A stretch of DNA of 64,000 nt, from the NCBI GenBank assembly GCA_963822485.1, contig CAWGHW010000013.1, forward strand, positions 124,001 through 188,000, in the 5' to 3' direction. Made by a program: the position numbers and the translations under genes. Positions 1 to 9,032 of the stretch are shown piece by piece; within the stretch, counting starts at the first letter, position 1, and each line of letters begins with the position of its first letter. The notes below the pieces were generated by a model, which was given only the letters and a program-made list of their open reading frames with translations, was not told the DNA's origin and made no database searches. The stretch comes from DASUBV01 sp963822485 (GTDB lineage: Bacteria > Actinomycetota > Actinomycetes > Streptosporangiales > Streptosporangiaceae).

Positions 1-2
1 TC

Positions 3-440
3 ACCATGGCCATCGAGACCAGCCACTGCGGGGCCGGGTGCTCGCTGGGCGACCTGATCGCCGAGTTCGCCATCTTCTGGCTGGGCCTGGCCGTCGCCGG
101 GCTGGCCCTGGGCGCCGAGTTCATCGGCGACTACCTGGTCGCCCTGGCCTTCGGCATCGTGTTCCAGTACTTCGCCATCGCGCCCATGCGCGGCCTGGGG
201 ATCAAGGACGGCCTGGCCGCAGCGACCAAGGCCGACTTCATCTCGCTCACCGCGTTCGAGATCGGCCTGTTCGGCTGGATGGCCATCTTCCAGCTGGTGC
301 TGTTCACCGGGTCCAGCGCCCTGATGCCCAGCTCGGCCGCCTACTGGCTGCTCATGCAGGCCGGCATGATGATCGGGTTCGCCACCTCGTGGCCCGCCAA
401 CGTCTGGCTGGTGCGCCGGGGCATCAAGGTCCCGATGTAG
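3..440 (+). CDS. DUF4396 domain membrane protein (5' partial)
   Basis: Integral membrane protein of the DUF4396 family, whose function is unknown. The visible part, read from the ATG at 6, is 144 residues. It has a Cys/His motif (HCGAGC, residues 7-12) followed by four hydrophobic segments at roughly 17-37, 43-62, 84-105 and 111-128. The frame is open to the window edge, and family members are usually longer with hydrophobic segments before the HCxxGC motif, so the true start probably lies upstream. The 3' end overlaps the convergent aryl-CoA hydroxylase gene by 17 bases. Family assignment is from recognition of the motif; role in the cell cannot be inferred. Confidence 0.75.
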   Translation, partial: TMAIETSHCGAGCSLGDLIAEFAIFWLGLAVAGLALGAEFIGDYLVALAFGIVFQYFAIAPMRGLGIKDGLAAATKADFISLTAFEIGLFGWMAIFQLVLFTGSSALMPSSAAYWLLMQAGMMIGFATSWPANVWLVRRGIKVPM

Positions 441-2818
441 GCGTCCACCGCCGGTGGGCGGGGCCCGCCTCGGGCCGGCGGATCAGCTCCAGGCGCGGCC
501 GGGGTCCCTCCAGCCGTCCCGCGGCCGGCCGCCGGCTCCCGGCCTGCCAGGCCTGCGGCCAGACCGCGGCCGGCCCGGCGTAGCCCTGCTCGGCCGCGGC
601 GTGCAGCGTCCAGTTCGGGTCGTACAGGTGGGCCCGGCCGAGCAGGCACAGGTCGGCCCGGCCCGCCAGCAGGATCGAGTTCACGTCGTCGTAGGACGAG
701 ATCACGCCCACCGCCATGGTCGGGATCCCGGCCAGGTGCCGGATCTGGTCGGCGAACGGCGTCTGGTAGGACCGGCCGAAGGCCGGCCGCTCGTCCGGGC
801 TGACCTGCCCGGTGGACACGTCCACGATGTCCGCGCCCGCGGCCGCGAACGCCTGCGCGATCCGCACCGAGTCCGCCCCGGTGATGCCGCCGTCGGCCCA
901 GTCGGTGGCCGAGACCCGCACGCTGACCGGCTTGCCCGCCGGCCAGGCCGCCCGGACCGCGGCGAACACCTCCAGCGGGAACCGCAGCCGGCCGGCCAGC
1001 GAGCCGCCGTAGGCATCGCGGCGGTGGTTGGTCAGCGGCGAGATGAACGAGGACAGCAGGTAGCCGTGCGCGCAGTGCAGCTCGAGCAGGTCGAACCCGG
1101 CTTCGTCGGCCCGGGCCGCGGCCTGCGCGAACTCGCCGGTGATCTGAGCCCAGCTCGGCCGCGGTCAGCTCGTGCGGGACCTGGCTCACGCCGGGCAGGT
1201 AGGGCAGCGGTGACGGGCCCACCACCGGCCAGTTGCCGTCGGCCAGCGGCTGGTCGATGCCGTCCCACATCAGCCGGGTGGACCCCTTGCGCCCCGAGTG
1301 GCCGAGCTGGATGCCGATCTTGGCCGGCGACTCGGCGTGCACGAACTCGGTGATCCGCCGCCAGCGCCGGGCCTGCTCGCCGGTGTAGATGCCGGTGCAG
1401 CCGGGGGAGATGCGGCCCGCCGCGCTGACGCACACCATCTCGGTCATCACCAGCCCGGCCCCGCCCAGCGCCTTGCCGCCCAGGTGGACCAGGTGGAACT
1501 CGCCGGGCAGGCCGTCGGTCGCCCGGTACATGTCCATGGGGGAGACCACCACCCGGTTGGCCAGCTCCAGCTCGCGCAGCCGGAACGGCTGGAACATCGG
1601 CGGCCGCGCCTCGCCCGTGCCCAGGCCCCGGGCCTGCTCGTGCCGCGCGAACCAGCGGTCGGCCGCGGCCACGAACTCCGGGTCGCGGACCCGCAGGTTG
1701 TCGTAGGTGACCCGGCGGCTGCGGGTCATGATGTTGAACGCGAACTGCACCGGCTCCTGCCCGGTGTACTGGCCCAGGTTCTCGAACCACTCCAGGCTGG
1801 CCTGGGCCGCGCGCTGGGTGGAGGCCACCACCGGCCGCCGCTCGGCCTCGTAGGCATCCAGCGCGGTGCTGACCAAGGACCGGCCGACGCCCGGCTGCTC
1901 GCGCAGGCAGGCCGCCAGGGCCAGGGCGTCCTCCATGGCCAGCTTGGTCCCCGAGCCGATGGAGAAGTGCGCGGTGTGCGCCGCGTCGCCCAGCAGCACC
2001 ACGTTGCCGTGACACCAGCGCTCGTTGCGCACCGTGGTGAAGCTGACCCACCGGGAGTTGTTGACCAGTACCTCGTGCCCGTCGAGCACGTCCGCGAACA
2101 GCTCGCGCAGCACCTCCACCGAGGCCTCGTCGGACTGACCCGGCCCCAGCGGCCCGGCCCGCGCGGCCAGGGTGCCGAACCCGGCCCGCTCCCACACGCT
2201 CTCGTGCATCTCGACGATGAACGTGCTGCCCTTGGCGTCGTACGGGTAGCCGTGCACCTGCATGACCCCGTGCGGCGTCGGCCGGACGTAGAACTTGAAC
2301 GCGTCGAAGACCTTGTCGGTGCCCAGCCACATGTACTTGCAGCGCCGCACGTCCAGGTCCGGCCCGAAGACGTCCGCGTACTTGGCCCGCACCGCCGAGT
2401 TGACCCCGTCGGCCGCCACCACCAGGTCGTAGTCCCGGCTGAGCTGATCTGCGTCCGGGGCCGGGACCTCGAAGTGCAGCCGGGCCCCCAGCTCGCGGCA
2501 GCGCTGCTGGAGTATCTCCAGCAGCCGCCGCCGGCTCATGGCCGCGAACCCGTGCCCGCCGCTGGTCAGCACCTGGTCCCGGTAGTGCACGTCGATGTCG
2601 TCCCAGCGCGCGAACTCCCGCTCCATCTGCGCGTACACGGCCTCGTCGGCGTGCTCGATGCCGCCCAGCGTCTCGTCGGAGAACACCACGCCGAACCCGA
2701 ACGTGTCGTCGGCCGCGTTGCGCTCCCAGACGGTGACCTCGTGCTCCGGGCTGAGCTGGCGGGTCAGCGCCGCGAAGTACAGTCCGCCGGGGCCGCCGCC
2801 GATGACCGCGATACGCAC
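424..2818 (-). pseudogene. bifunctional aryl-CoA 5-hydroxylase/oxidoreductase (salicylyl-CoA or 2-aminobenzoyl-CoA type), frameshifted
   Basis: Fusion flavoenzyme. Residues 1-400 are an FAD-dependent aromatic monooxygenase (GGGPGG at 7-12, GDAAH at 277-281). From about residue 408 it is an Old Yellow Enzyme-type FMN reductase (QLGHSGRKG near 504-512). This architecture is known for salicylyl-CoA 5-hydroxylase and for 2-aminobenzoyl-CoA monooxygenase/reductase. The reading frame breaks after residue 556: the + strand CCC at 1149-1151 has one base too many. Removing it restores the OYE frame, which runs to the stop at 424-426 and gives about 797 residues, normal for the family. It lies 4 bases after an aryl-CoA ligase gene, so both act on the same CoA ester. 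Substrate (salicylyl versus anthraniloyl) is open; the RidA neighbour favours the amino substrate. Confidence 0.85.
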
Positions 2819-2822
2819 CGGG

Positions 2823-4448
2823 CTAGCCTCCGGCCGCCTGGCGCAGCACGAACCGCTGGAGCTTGCCCGTGGCCGTCTTGGGCAGCCCGGCCACGAACTC
2901 GACCGCGCGCGGGTACTTATACGGAGCGATCTGCTCTTTTACAAAATTCTGCAGCAACAAAGTGAGTTCGGGGCCGGCCTCGTACCCTACGGCGACTACG
3001 ACGAAGGCCTTGACGAGCTGGCCGCGCGTTTCATCGGGCACGCCGACGACGCAGCACTCGGCGACCGCCGGGTGGGCCAGCAGCGCCTCCTCCACCTCCG
3101 GGCCGGCGATGTTGTAGCCCGAGGAGACGATCATGTCGTCGCTGCGGGCCTGATACCAGAAGTAGCCGTCCTCGTCCCGGACGAACGTGTCGCCGGTGAT
3201 GTTCCAGCCGCCCTGGGAGTACACGGCCTGCCGGGGGTCGCCCAGGTACCGGCAGCCGGTCGGCCCCTTCACCGCCAGCCGGCCCGGCACCCCGTCGGGC
3301 ACCGGCGCCCCGGCCTCGTCGAGCACCGCCGCCTCGTAGCCCGGCACCGCCTTCCCGGTCGCGCCGGGCCGGATGTCCTCGTCGGCCGCCGACACGAACA
3401 CGTGCAGCATCTCGGTCGACCCGATGCCGTCGATGAGCGCGATCCCGGTGGCGTCGCGGAACGCGTGCCAGGTCGCCGCGGGCAGGTGCTCGCCGGCCGA
3501 CACCGCCCGCCGCAGCGAGCCGAGCTGCCCGGCCCGGCCCGCCGCGATCATCGCCCGGTAGGCGGTCGGCGCGGTGCAGCAGACCGTGACCTGGTGCGCG
3601 GCGATGGCGTCGGCCAGCTCGGCCGGGCTGGCCTTCTCGATCAGCAGCGCGGCCGCCCCGGCCCGCAGCGGGAACACCAGCAGCCCGCCCAGGCCGAACG
3701 TGAACGCCAGCGGCGGCGTGCCGGTGAACAGGTCACCGGGCTCGGGCCGGACCGTGTGCAAGGAGAAGGTGTCGGCGATGGCCAGCACGTCGCGGTGGAA
3801 GTGCATGGTGGCCTTGGGCCGCCCGGTGGTGCCCGAGGTGAAGGCCAGCAGCGCCACGTCGTCGGCCGCGGTGTCCGCGGGCTCGAACCACTCCGGCGCG
3901 GCCGCCGCCCGCCGGGTCAGGTCACCGGGCTGGCCGCCGCCGTACAGCACCACCGGCGCGCCGCCCAGGTCGGCGGCCAGCAGGTCGGCGGCGAAGCGCG
4001 CGTCGCACAGGGCCAGGTCGACCCGGGCGATCTGCGCCACCGTGGACAGCTCGCCCGGCCGCAGCAGCGGCATCGTCGCCACCGCCACCGCCCCGGCCCG
4101 GACCACGGCCAGCCAGCAGGCCGCCAGCCACGGGGTGTTCGGCCCGCGCAGCAGCACCCGGTTGCCCGGCACGACGCCCAGCTCCCCGGTCAGCACCGCC
4201 GCCACCTGGCTCACCGTGCGCAGCAGGTCGGCGTAGCTCCAGGCCACCCCGCCGGGGGCGAGCAGGCACCGGCGGTCGCCGCCGTGCCGCTCGATGACCG
4301 CGTCCAGCAGCTCCCGCCCGCAGTTGAGCCGGGCCGGGTAGCACAGCTCCGGCAGCCCGAACACCAGCTCGGGCCAGCTCGCGCGCGGCGGCAGGTGGTC
4401 GCGGCAGAACGTGTCCACGTGCCCGGACGCGGCGACGTCCATGGTCAT
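2823..4448 (-). CDS. aryl-CoA ligase (2-aminobenzoate/salicylate/benzoate-CoA ligase family)
   Basis: ANL-superfamily adenylating enzyme of 541 residues that would activate an aromatic carboxylate with ATP and CoA. The phosphate-binding motif TSGTTGRPK is at 204-212, the adenylate-binding GSTE motif lies in the centre, and the C-terminal lysine motif PKTATGKLQR is near 522-532. The sequence resembles benzoate/2-aminobenzoate-CoA ligases. Four bases separate it from the downstream aryl-CoA hydroxylase, consistent with co-transcription and sequential action: ligase makes the CoA ester, hydroxylase/reductase dearomatises or hydroxylates it. Cytoplasmic. Substrate specificity cannot be read from the sequence alone. 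Confidence 0.88.
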   Translation of the reverse strand: MTMDVAASGHVDTFCRDHLPPRASWPELVFGLPELCYPARLNCGRELLDAVIERHGGDRRCLLAPGGVAWSYADLLRTVSQVAAVLTGELGVVPGNRVLLRGPNTPWLAACWLAVVRAGAVAVATMPLLRPGELSTVAQIARVDLALCDARFAADLLAADLGGAPVVLYGGGQPGDLTRRAAAAPEWFEPADTAADDVALLAFTSGTTGRPKATMHFHRDVLAIADTFSLHTVRPEPGDLFTGTPPLAFTFGLGGLLVFPLRAGAAALLIEKASPAELADAIAAHQVTVCCTAPTAYRAMIAAGRAGQLGSLRRAVSAGEHLPAATWHAFRDATGIALIDGIGSTEMLHVFVSAADEDIRPGATGKAVPGYEAAVLDEAGAPVPDGVPGRLAVKGPTGCRYLGDPRQAVYSQGGWNITGDTFVRDEDGYFWYQARSDDMIVSSGYNIAGPEVEEALLAHPAVAECCVVGVPDETRGQLVKAFVVVAVGYEAGPELTLLLQNFVKEQIAPYKYPRAVEFVAGLPKTATGKLQRFVLRQAAGG

Positions 4449-4504
4449 GTTTCAGTGTGTGGCGCTCGCGTCACGATAGTCAAGAGCCCGCGATACGCAG
4501 TCAG

Positions 4505-4537
4505 GAGCCCGCGAGACGCGGGCAGTGCCGCGGGCTC
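4505..4537. terminator. stem-loop at the end of the RidA gene
   Basis: Nine-base perfect inverted repeat GAGCCCGCG (4505-4513) and CGCGGGCTC (4529-4537), overlapping the RidA stop codon. A diverged direct copy of the left arm precedes it at about 4479-4493. It could attenuate read-through from ridA into the ligase gene 87 bases downstream. There is no T-run, so a strong intrinsic terminator is doubtful. Confidence 0.35.
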
Positions 4538-4928
4538 AGGCGATGGCCAGGCCCTGGACCTCGACCAGGGCCGCCGGGTCCCAGAGCCGGCGGACGCCCA
4601 CGGCGGCCATGGCCGGGTAGTCCCGCCCCGCCAGCCGCCGCCAGACCGCGCCGACCTCGGCCCCGTGCCGCCGGTAGTCCTCCAGGTCGACCAGGTACAC
4701 GGTCAGCGAGATGAGCTGGTCCGGCCGCCCGCCCGCCGCGGCCAGCGCGGTGAGCAGGTTGCCCAGCGCCACCTCGAACTGGCCCACCACGCCCTCGCCC
4801 GTCACCTGCCCGCCGGCGTCCAGCGCCGTCTGCCCGGCCAGCGCGATCACCGTGCCGCGGCCCACCACCGCGTGCGAGAACCCCGACGGCCGGGCCAGCT
4901 CCGGCGGGTTGATCCGGTCAATGCTCAT
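4536..4928 (-). CDS. RidA family reactive intermediate/imine deaminase
   Basis: RidA/YjgF/UK114 protein of 130 residues, a trimeric cytoplasmic enzyme family that hydrolyses enamines and imines. Family features are the N-terminal GxSHAV stretch and the Arg-containing MAAVGVRRL segment near residues 103-112, where the catalytic Arg105 of RidA sits, followed by LVEVQGLAIA. The ATG at 4928 is preferred over an upstream in-frame start because GAAGG lies at the right distance and the protein then begins like its relatives. It precedes the aryl-CoA ligase and hydroxylase/reductase. Since 2-aminobenzoyl-CoA reductase products contain an enamine, a RidA partner would make chemical sense; this link is inference. 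Confidence 0.88.
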   Translation of the reverse strand: MSIDRINPPELARPSGFSHAVVGRGTVIALAGQTALDAGGQVTGEGVVGQFEVALGNLLTALAAAGGRPDQLISLTVYLVDLEDYRRHGAEVGAVWRRLAGRDYPAMAAVGVRRLWDPAALVEVQGLAIA

Positions 4929-5016
4929 GAGAGTGCCCTTCGTCAGTAACACGAGATACTACGAGCACCGGCTCGCGGTCGCCGGGCGTCCGGCGGCCGG
5001 TCATTACACTGGCCCG

Positions 5017-5850
5017 GTGCCCGCTACCCGTGCTCAGGCCGCCCCGCCGCGGGACCTGATCCTGACCTTCTACGGGCTGTTCCGGGAGGGCATCGGCGGC
5101 TGGATCTCCATCGCGCACCTGATCCGGCTGATGGCCGAGGTGGACGTGGACGCGCCCGCGGTGCGCTCGGCCGTGTCCCGGCTCAAGCGCCGCGGCCTCA
5201 TCGAGGCCCGCGGCGTGGCCGGCGCCGCGGGCTACTCCCTGTCGGACGGCGGGCAGCGGCTGCTGGCCGAGGGCGATCCCCGCATCCTGGGCCGGACCTC
5301 GGCCCGGCTGGAGGACGGCTGGGTGCTGGCCGTGTTCTCGGTGCCCGAGCGCGAGCGCGACCGGCGGCACGTGCTGCGATCCCGGCTCGAGCGGCTCGGC
5401 TTCGGCGCCGCGGCGGCCGGGGTCTGGATCGCGCCCCAGCACCTCGCCGCCGAGGCCCGGCACCGCATCGAGAGCCTGGGCCTGGGCGGCTACGTCGAGC
5501 TGTTCGAGCACGCGCGCGCGCCCGACGGCCTGCCCGCGGCGGTCCGGCGCTGGTGGGACCTGGACGCGCTGGGCCAGACCTACGACGGCTTCTGCGCCGC
5601 CTACGAGCCCATGCTGCGCCGCTGGTCCCGCCCGCGGCGGCCGGACGACGCGGCCGCCTTCGCCGACTACATGCGGGTCGTGGACGCCTGGCGGAAGATC
5701 GTCTACAGCGACCCGCGGCTGCCCGCCGACCTGCTGCCCGCGGGCTGGCCGGGCACCAGCGCCGAGCGGATCTTCTTCGGCCTGCGCGCGGCGCTGCACG
5801 AGGCGGCGGAAAAGCACGTGACGGCCGTCATCTACCAGGGAGCAGCATGA
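5017..5850 (+). CDS. PaaX family transcriptional regulator
   Basis: 278-residue PaaX-like regulator. It has an N-terminal winged helix (about residues 12-75, containing SAVSRLKRRGLIEA), a central PaaX domain and a PaaX C-terminal domain (about 190-260). PaaX proteins repress phenylacetate-type catabolic genes and respond to aryl-CoA esters. The GTG at 5017 is chosen because it gives the family length and follows the divergent intergenic gap to RidA (88 bases). Divergent placement from ridA-ligase-hydroxylase suggests it represses that operon in response to the aryl-CoA intermediate. Its stop overlaps the next ATG (ATGA), so it is translationally coupled to the deaminase gene. Confidence 0.85.
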   Translation: MPATRAQAAPPRDLILTFYGLFREGIGGWISIAHLIRLMAEVDVDAPAVRSAVSRLKRRGLIEARGVAGAAGYSLSDGGQRLLAEGDPRILGRTSARLEDGWVLAVFSVPERERDRRHVLRSRLERLGFGAAAAGVWIAPQHLAAEARHRIESLGLGGYVELFEHARAPDGLPAAVRRWWDLDALGQTYDGFCAAYEPMLRRWSRPRRPDDAAAFADYMRVVDAWRKIVYSDPRLPADLLPAGWPGTSAERIFFGLRAALHEAAEKHVTAVIYQGAA

Positions 5851-7156
5851 CCGACCAGCGAACCACCAGCCTGGACGTCCTTGAGGAGCGGGTGGCCCGG
5901 CTGCGCGAGCGGCCCGTGCCGGCCACCGACAAGGCGGTCGGCTGGCTGGCCGCCGCCGGCCCGGTGACCTCGGCCGGGCTGGCCGCCGCGCGGCCCGCCA
6001 TCTGGGACTTCGAGCTGCCGGTCATGGTCGCGCACGAGTCGGCGCTGGCCCACAACATCGAGGCCATGGCCACCTACTGCGCCGCGGCCGGGGTGTCCCA
6101 CGCCCCGCACGGCAAGACGCCCATGGCGCCCCAGCTGGTCGCCCGTCAGCTCGCGGCCGGGGCCTGGGCCGTGTCGGCCGCCACCGCCGCCCAGGCCCGG
6201 GTGTTCCGGTCCTTCGGCGTGCCCCGGGTGCTGATCGCCAGCCAGCTCACCACCCGCCCGGCCATCGAGTGGCTGGGCCGCGAGCTGGCCGCCGACCCGG
6301 GCTTCGAGTGCTACACCTATGCCGACAGCCTGGCCGGCGTCGCCCTGCTCGACCAGGGCCTGCGCGCGGTCACCCCCGGCCGCCAGCTCCCGGTGCTGGT
6401 CGAGCTGGGCTACCCCGGCGGCCGGACCGGCTGCCGCAGCATCGACGAGGCGCTGGCCGTGGCCGCCGCGGTGCACGACGCCGACGGGCTGGAGCTGGCC
6501 GGCGCGGCCGGGTTCGAGGGCGGCATCGAGCGCGGAGATCTGGACGCGACACTGGCTGCGGTGGCCTTGTTCATCATCGATCTCCGGACCCTCGGCGAGC
6601 GGCTGCCCGGCTTCGCCGACGGCGGCGGGCGCCGGCCCATCCTCAGCGCGGGCGGCAGCTCGTTCTTCGACGTCGTCTGCCGCGAGCTGGCCCCGGCCGA
6701 CGCCCGGGTCGTGCTGCGCAGCGGCGCCTACGTCGCCCACGACCACGGGCACTACGCCGAGAGCGGCCCGGCCAGCCGCCCGACGCTGCCCGGCCTGCCG
6801 CCGAGCCCCGAGTTCCGGGCGCGCTGGAGCTGTGGGCGGCCGTGCTGTCGGTGCCCGAGCCGGGACTGGCCATCGTTAACGTCGGCCGCCGCGACATCTC
6901 CTGCGACCAGGGCATGCCCGTGCCGCTGCGGGTGCGCCGGTCCGGGGTGACCGAGCCCGCGGCCGGAATGCGGCTGACCAGCCTCGACGACCAGCACGGC
7001 TACCTGAGCATCACCGGCAGCACCGGCCCGCTGGCCCCCGGCGACCTGGTCAGCCTGGGCAGCACCCACCCGTGCACGACCATGGACAAGTGGCCGGTCA
7101 TCCCGGTGGTCGACGACGACGACCGGGTCATCGACGCCGTGCACACCTTCTTCTAG
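5847..7156 (+). pseudogene. D-threonine aldolase/D-serine deaminase-like PLP enzyme, frameshifted
   Basis: Fold-type III PLP enzyme (alanine racemase N-terminal barrel plus D-serine dehydratase-like C-terminal domain), often called amino acid deaminase. The PLP lysine is K90 in HGKTPMAP. The C-terminal metal-binding segment STHPCTTMDKW lies close to the end. The N-terminal frame from 5847 runs normally to about 6815, where one G appears to be missing near 6815-6818. The remaining C-terminal domain continues in the next frame to the TAG at 7154-7156, about 436 residues after repair. It is coupled to the PaaX gene by an ATGA overlap. Substrate is unknown; a D-amino acid or beta-hydroxy amino acid is expected from the family. 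Confidence 0.82.
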
Positions 7157-7172
7157 CCGCCAGCCGCCAGCT

Positions 7173-7194
7173 GCCAGCCGTTGGCCGGGCTGGC
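7173..7194. terminator. possible bidirectional stem-loop between convergent genes
   Basis: GCCAGCC (7173-7179) pairs with GGCTGGC (7188-7194) between the ends of the convergent deaminase and TetR genes. It lacks a T-tract, as is common in high-GC actinobacteria. Confidence 0.3.
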
Positions 7195-7196
7195 CG

Positions 7197-7797
7197 CTAG
7201 TCGGCCCGGATGCCGATACCCGCCAGGTGGCGGGTGACCGCGGCCATCGCCGAGCGGTGCGGCAGCGCGCCCAGCAGCACCGCGTAGCGCAGCCCCTCCA
7301 GCAGGGCCGCCAGCCGCAGCCCCTCCGCGCTCGCGTCCAGGTCCGGGTCGCTGGCCGCCAGCAGCGCCTGGAGCGTCTCCGTTGAACCCGGTGAACGCCC
7401 CCCGCATGGCCCGGGCCAGCTCCGGCTGCGCCGCGGCCCGCTCGATGAACGCCAGCGCCACCCGGACGTCGGCCCGGCTCTCCTCGTCGTGCGGCAGGTA
7501 CTCCGCGGCCATCGCGTACAGCACCTTGACCGGTTCCGGCGGGCTGGCCGAGCCCGCCCGGTCCCGGATCCGCTGGGTGAACCGCTGGTGCACGCTCAGC
7601 GCCAGCCAGTGCTCCAGCGCGTAGGACAGCATCTCGTCCTTGCTGGCGAAGTAGTGCTGCACCGCCCCCATGGACACCCCGGCCTCCTGGGCCACCTCGC
7701 GCAGCGAGACCGCGTCGATGCCCCGCTGGCCGGCGATCGTCAGCAGCGCCTCCACGATGTGCGCGCGGCGCTCGGCCGGGTCAACCCGCTTCGGCAT
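7197..7797 (-). pseudogene. TetR/AcrR family regulator, C-terminus frameshifted
   Basis: TetR-type repressor. The helix-turn-helix is at about residues 25-52 (SLREVAQEAGVSMGAVQHYF), followed by an all-helical ligand domain of the BetI-like sort. At 7382-7383 the + strand has an extra T. Correcting it joins the N-terminal 138 residues to a well-formed C-terminal helix set (LEGLRYAVLLGALPHRSAMA) that ends at the stop 7197-7199, giving about 199 residues. Without the correction the frame runs into low-complexity Gly/Arg sequence. It is the last gene of the S9 peptidase-amidohydrolase operon, 8 bases after the latter, and probably senses a substrate or product of that pathway. Confidence 0.82.
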
Positions 7798-7805
7798 GCC
7801 ACCGC

Positions 7806-9032
7806 CTACAGCTCGTTCTTGAAGATCTGGCCGTCCTTCATGATGAGCCGGAGCGACCGGTGCGGGGTGGTAAGCACGGCGATGTCGTCCAGCGGGTTCC
7901 CGTCGATGACCAGCAGGTCGGCCAGGGCCCCGGGCGCGACCACGCCGAGCTGTCCCTCGCGCTGCAGCAGCCGGGCCGCGGTGACCGTCGCCGACCGGAT
8001 CAGGTCGGCCGGCGGCTGGATCTCGGACCGGATCATGAACTCCTGCAGCTGCTGGTCGTGCAGGTCGGCGAACAGGTCCGTGCCGTAGACGATCGGCAGG
8101 CCCGCCGCGTGGGCCATCTCCAGCGCCCCGAGCGCGCCGCTGATGACCTTCTCGAGCTTGACCGCGATCTCCGCCGGCAGCAGGCCCTGGCGGGACCGGG
8201 CGGCGAGGGCGTGGTAGGTGACGATGGTCGGAACGTAGAACGCCTCGTGCCGCTGGAACAGCGGGATGCTGCTGGCGTCCATCAGGTTCCCGTGCTCGAT
8301 GCTCCGCACGCCCGCTTCCAGGCCGCGGTTGATGGCCCGCGAGGTGTAGGCGTGGCCGGCCACGTAGATGTTGGCCGCCGTGGCCTCCTCGACGATGGCC
8401 CGCAGCTCCTCCATGGAGAACTGCGTCGAGTCGACCCGGTCGCTGGGCGAGTCGACCGCGCCGCTCAGGTAGACCTTGATGTGGTGCGCCCCGCGCCGCA
8501 CCTCCTCGCGGACCGCCCGCCGGACCTCGGCCACGCCGTCGCAGATGACCCCGATGGCGGGGGAGTAGTAGTTGCCGTCGTACACCTGGCGGCTCGGCGC
8601 CCGCCAGTCGCCGGCCCCGCCGGTCTGGGACAGCTGCTTGCCGCCGTAGAACATGCGCGGGCCGGTGAAGTAGCCCTCCTCAACGGCCCTGGCCAGCCCG
8701 ACCTCCCCGGCCCCGACGTCCCGGATGGTGGTGAAGCCCCGCGCGAGCATGCCCGCCAGGACATGGCTGGCCCGGGCGGCGACGTAGGTCGGCGGCCACT
8801 CGGCCATGGCGAAGATGTCGTGGTCCACGATCGCGGGGTGCGTGTGCGCGTCGATCAGCCCGGGCATGACCGTGCGGCCGGCGACGTCGAGGGTGAGCGC
8901 GTCGCGCGGGCCGGTCAGGCCGGGGGCGACATCCGCGATCCGGCCGTCCTCCACGGCCACGGACAGCCCGTCCTGCAGCGTGCCGTTCTCCGCGTCGAGC
9001 ACCGACGCGTTGCGCAGGATCGTTACCGCCAT
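7806..9032 (-). CDS. amidohydrolase family metal-dependent hydrolase (prolidase/imidazolonepropionase-like)
   Basis: 408-residue TIM-barrel amidohydrolase. The metal ligand set is complete: H63 and H65 in DAHTHP, K186 in HIKVYLSG (the carbamylated lysine of binuclear enzymes), H227, H247 in EHGN, and D319 in YGTD. This subgroup includes Xaa-Pro dipeptidases and related peptide or lactam hydrolases. Its start overlaps the stop of the S9 peptidase gene by about 10 bases. A secreted or cytosolic peptidase followed by a dipeptidase-like amidohydrolase suggests stepwise peptide degradation. No signal peptide is visible. Confidence 0.85.
   Translation of the reverse strand: MAVTILRNASVLDAENGTLQDGLSVAVEDGRIADVAPGLTGPRDALTLDVAGRTVMPGLIDAHTHPAIVDHDIFAMAEWPPTYVAARASHVLAGMLARGFTTIRDVGAGEVGLARAVEEGYFTGPRMFYGGKQLSQTGGAGDWRAPSRQVYDGNYYSPAIGVICDGVAEVRRAVREEVRRGAHHIKVYLSGAVDSPSDRVDSTQFSMEELRAIVEEATAANIYVAGHAYTSRAINRGLEAGVRSIEHGNLMDASSIPLFQRHEAFYVPTIVTYHALAARSRQGLLPAEIAVKLEKVISGALGALEMAHAAGLPIVYGTDLFADLHDQQLQEFMIRSEIQPPADLIRSATVTAARLLQREGQLGVVAPGALADLLVIDGNPLDDIAVLTTPHRSLRLIMKDGQIFKNEL

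Noticed and set aside
341..2965. Very long open frames on the strand opposite to real genes (for example 1298-2965, 2595-4949, 12299-14005, 25333-27516)
   Set aside because: They are products of GC-rich codon bias: the encoded proteins are Arg/Ala/Gly/Pro-rich, have no family motifs, and lie opposite genes with clear domains.
5847..7156. Programmed ribosomal frameshift in the deaminase gene
   Set aside because: No slippery heptamer or downstream pseudoknot was seen, and similar one-base breaks occur in many unrelated genes of the window.
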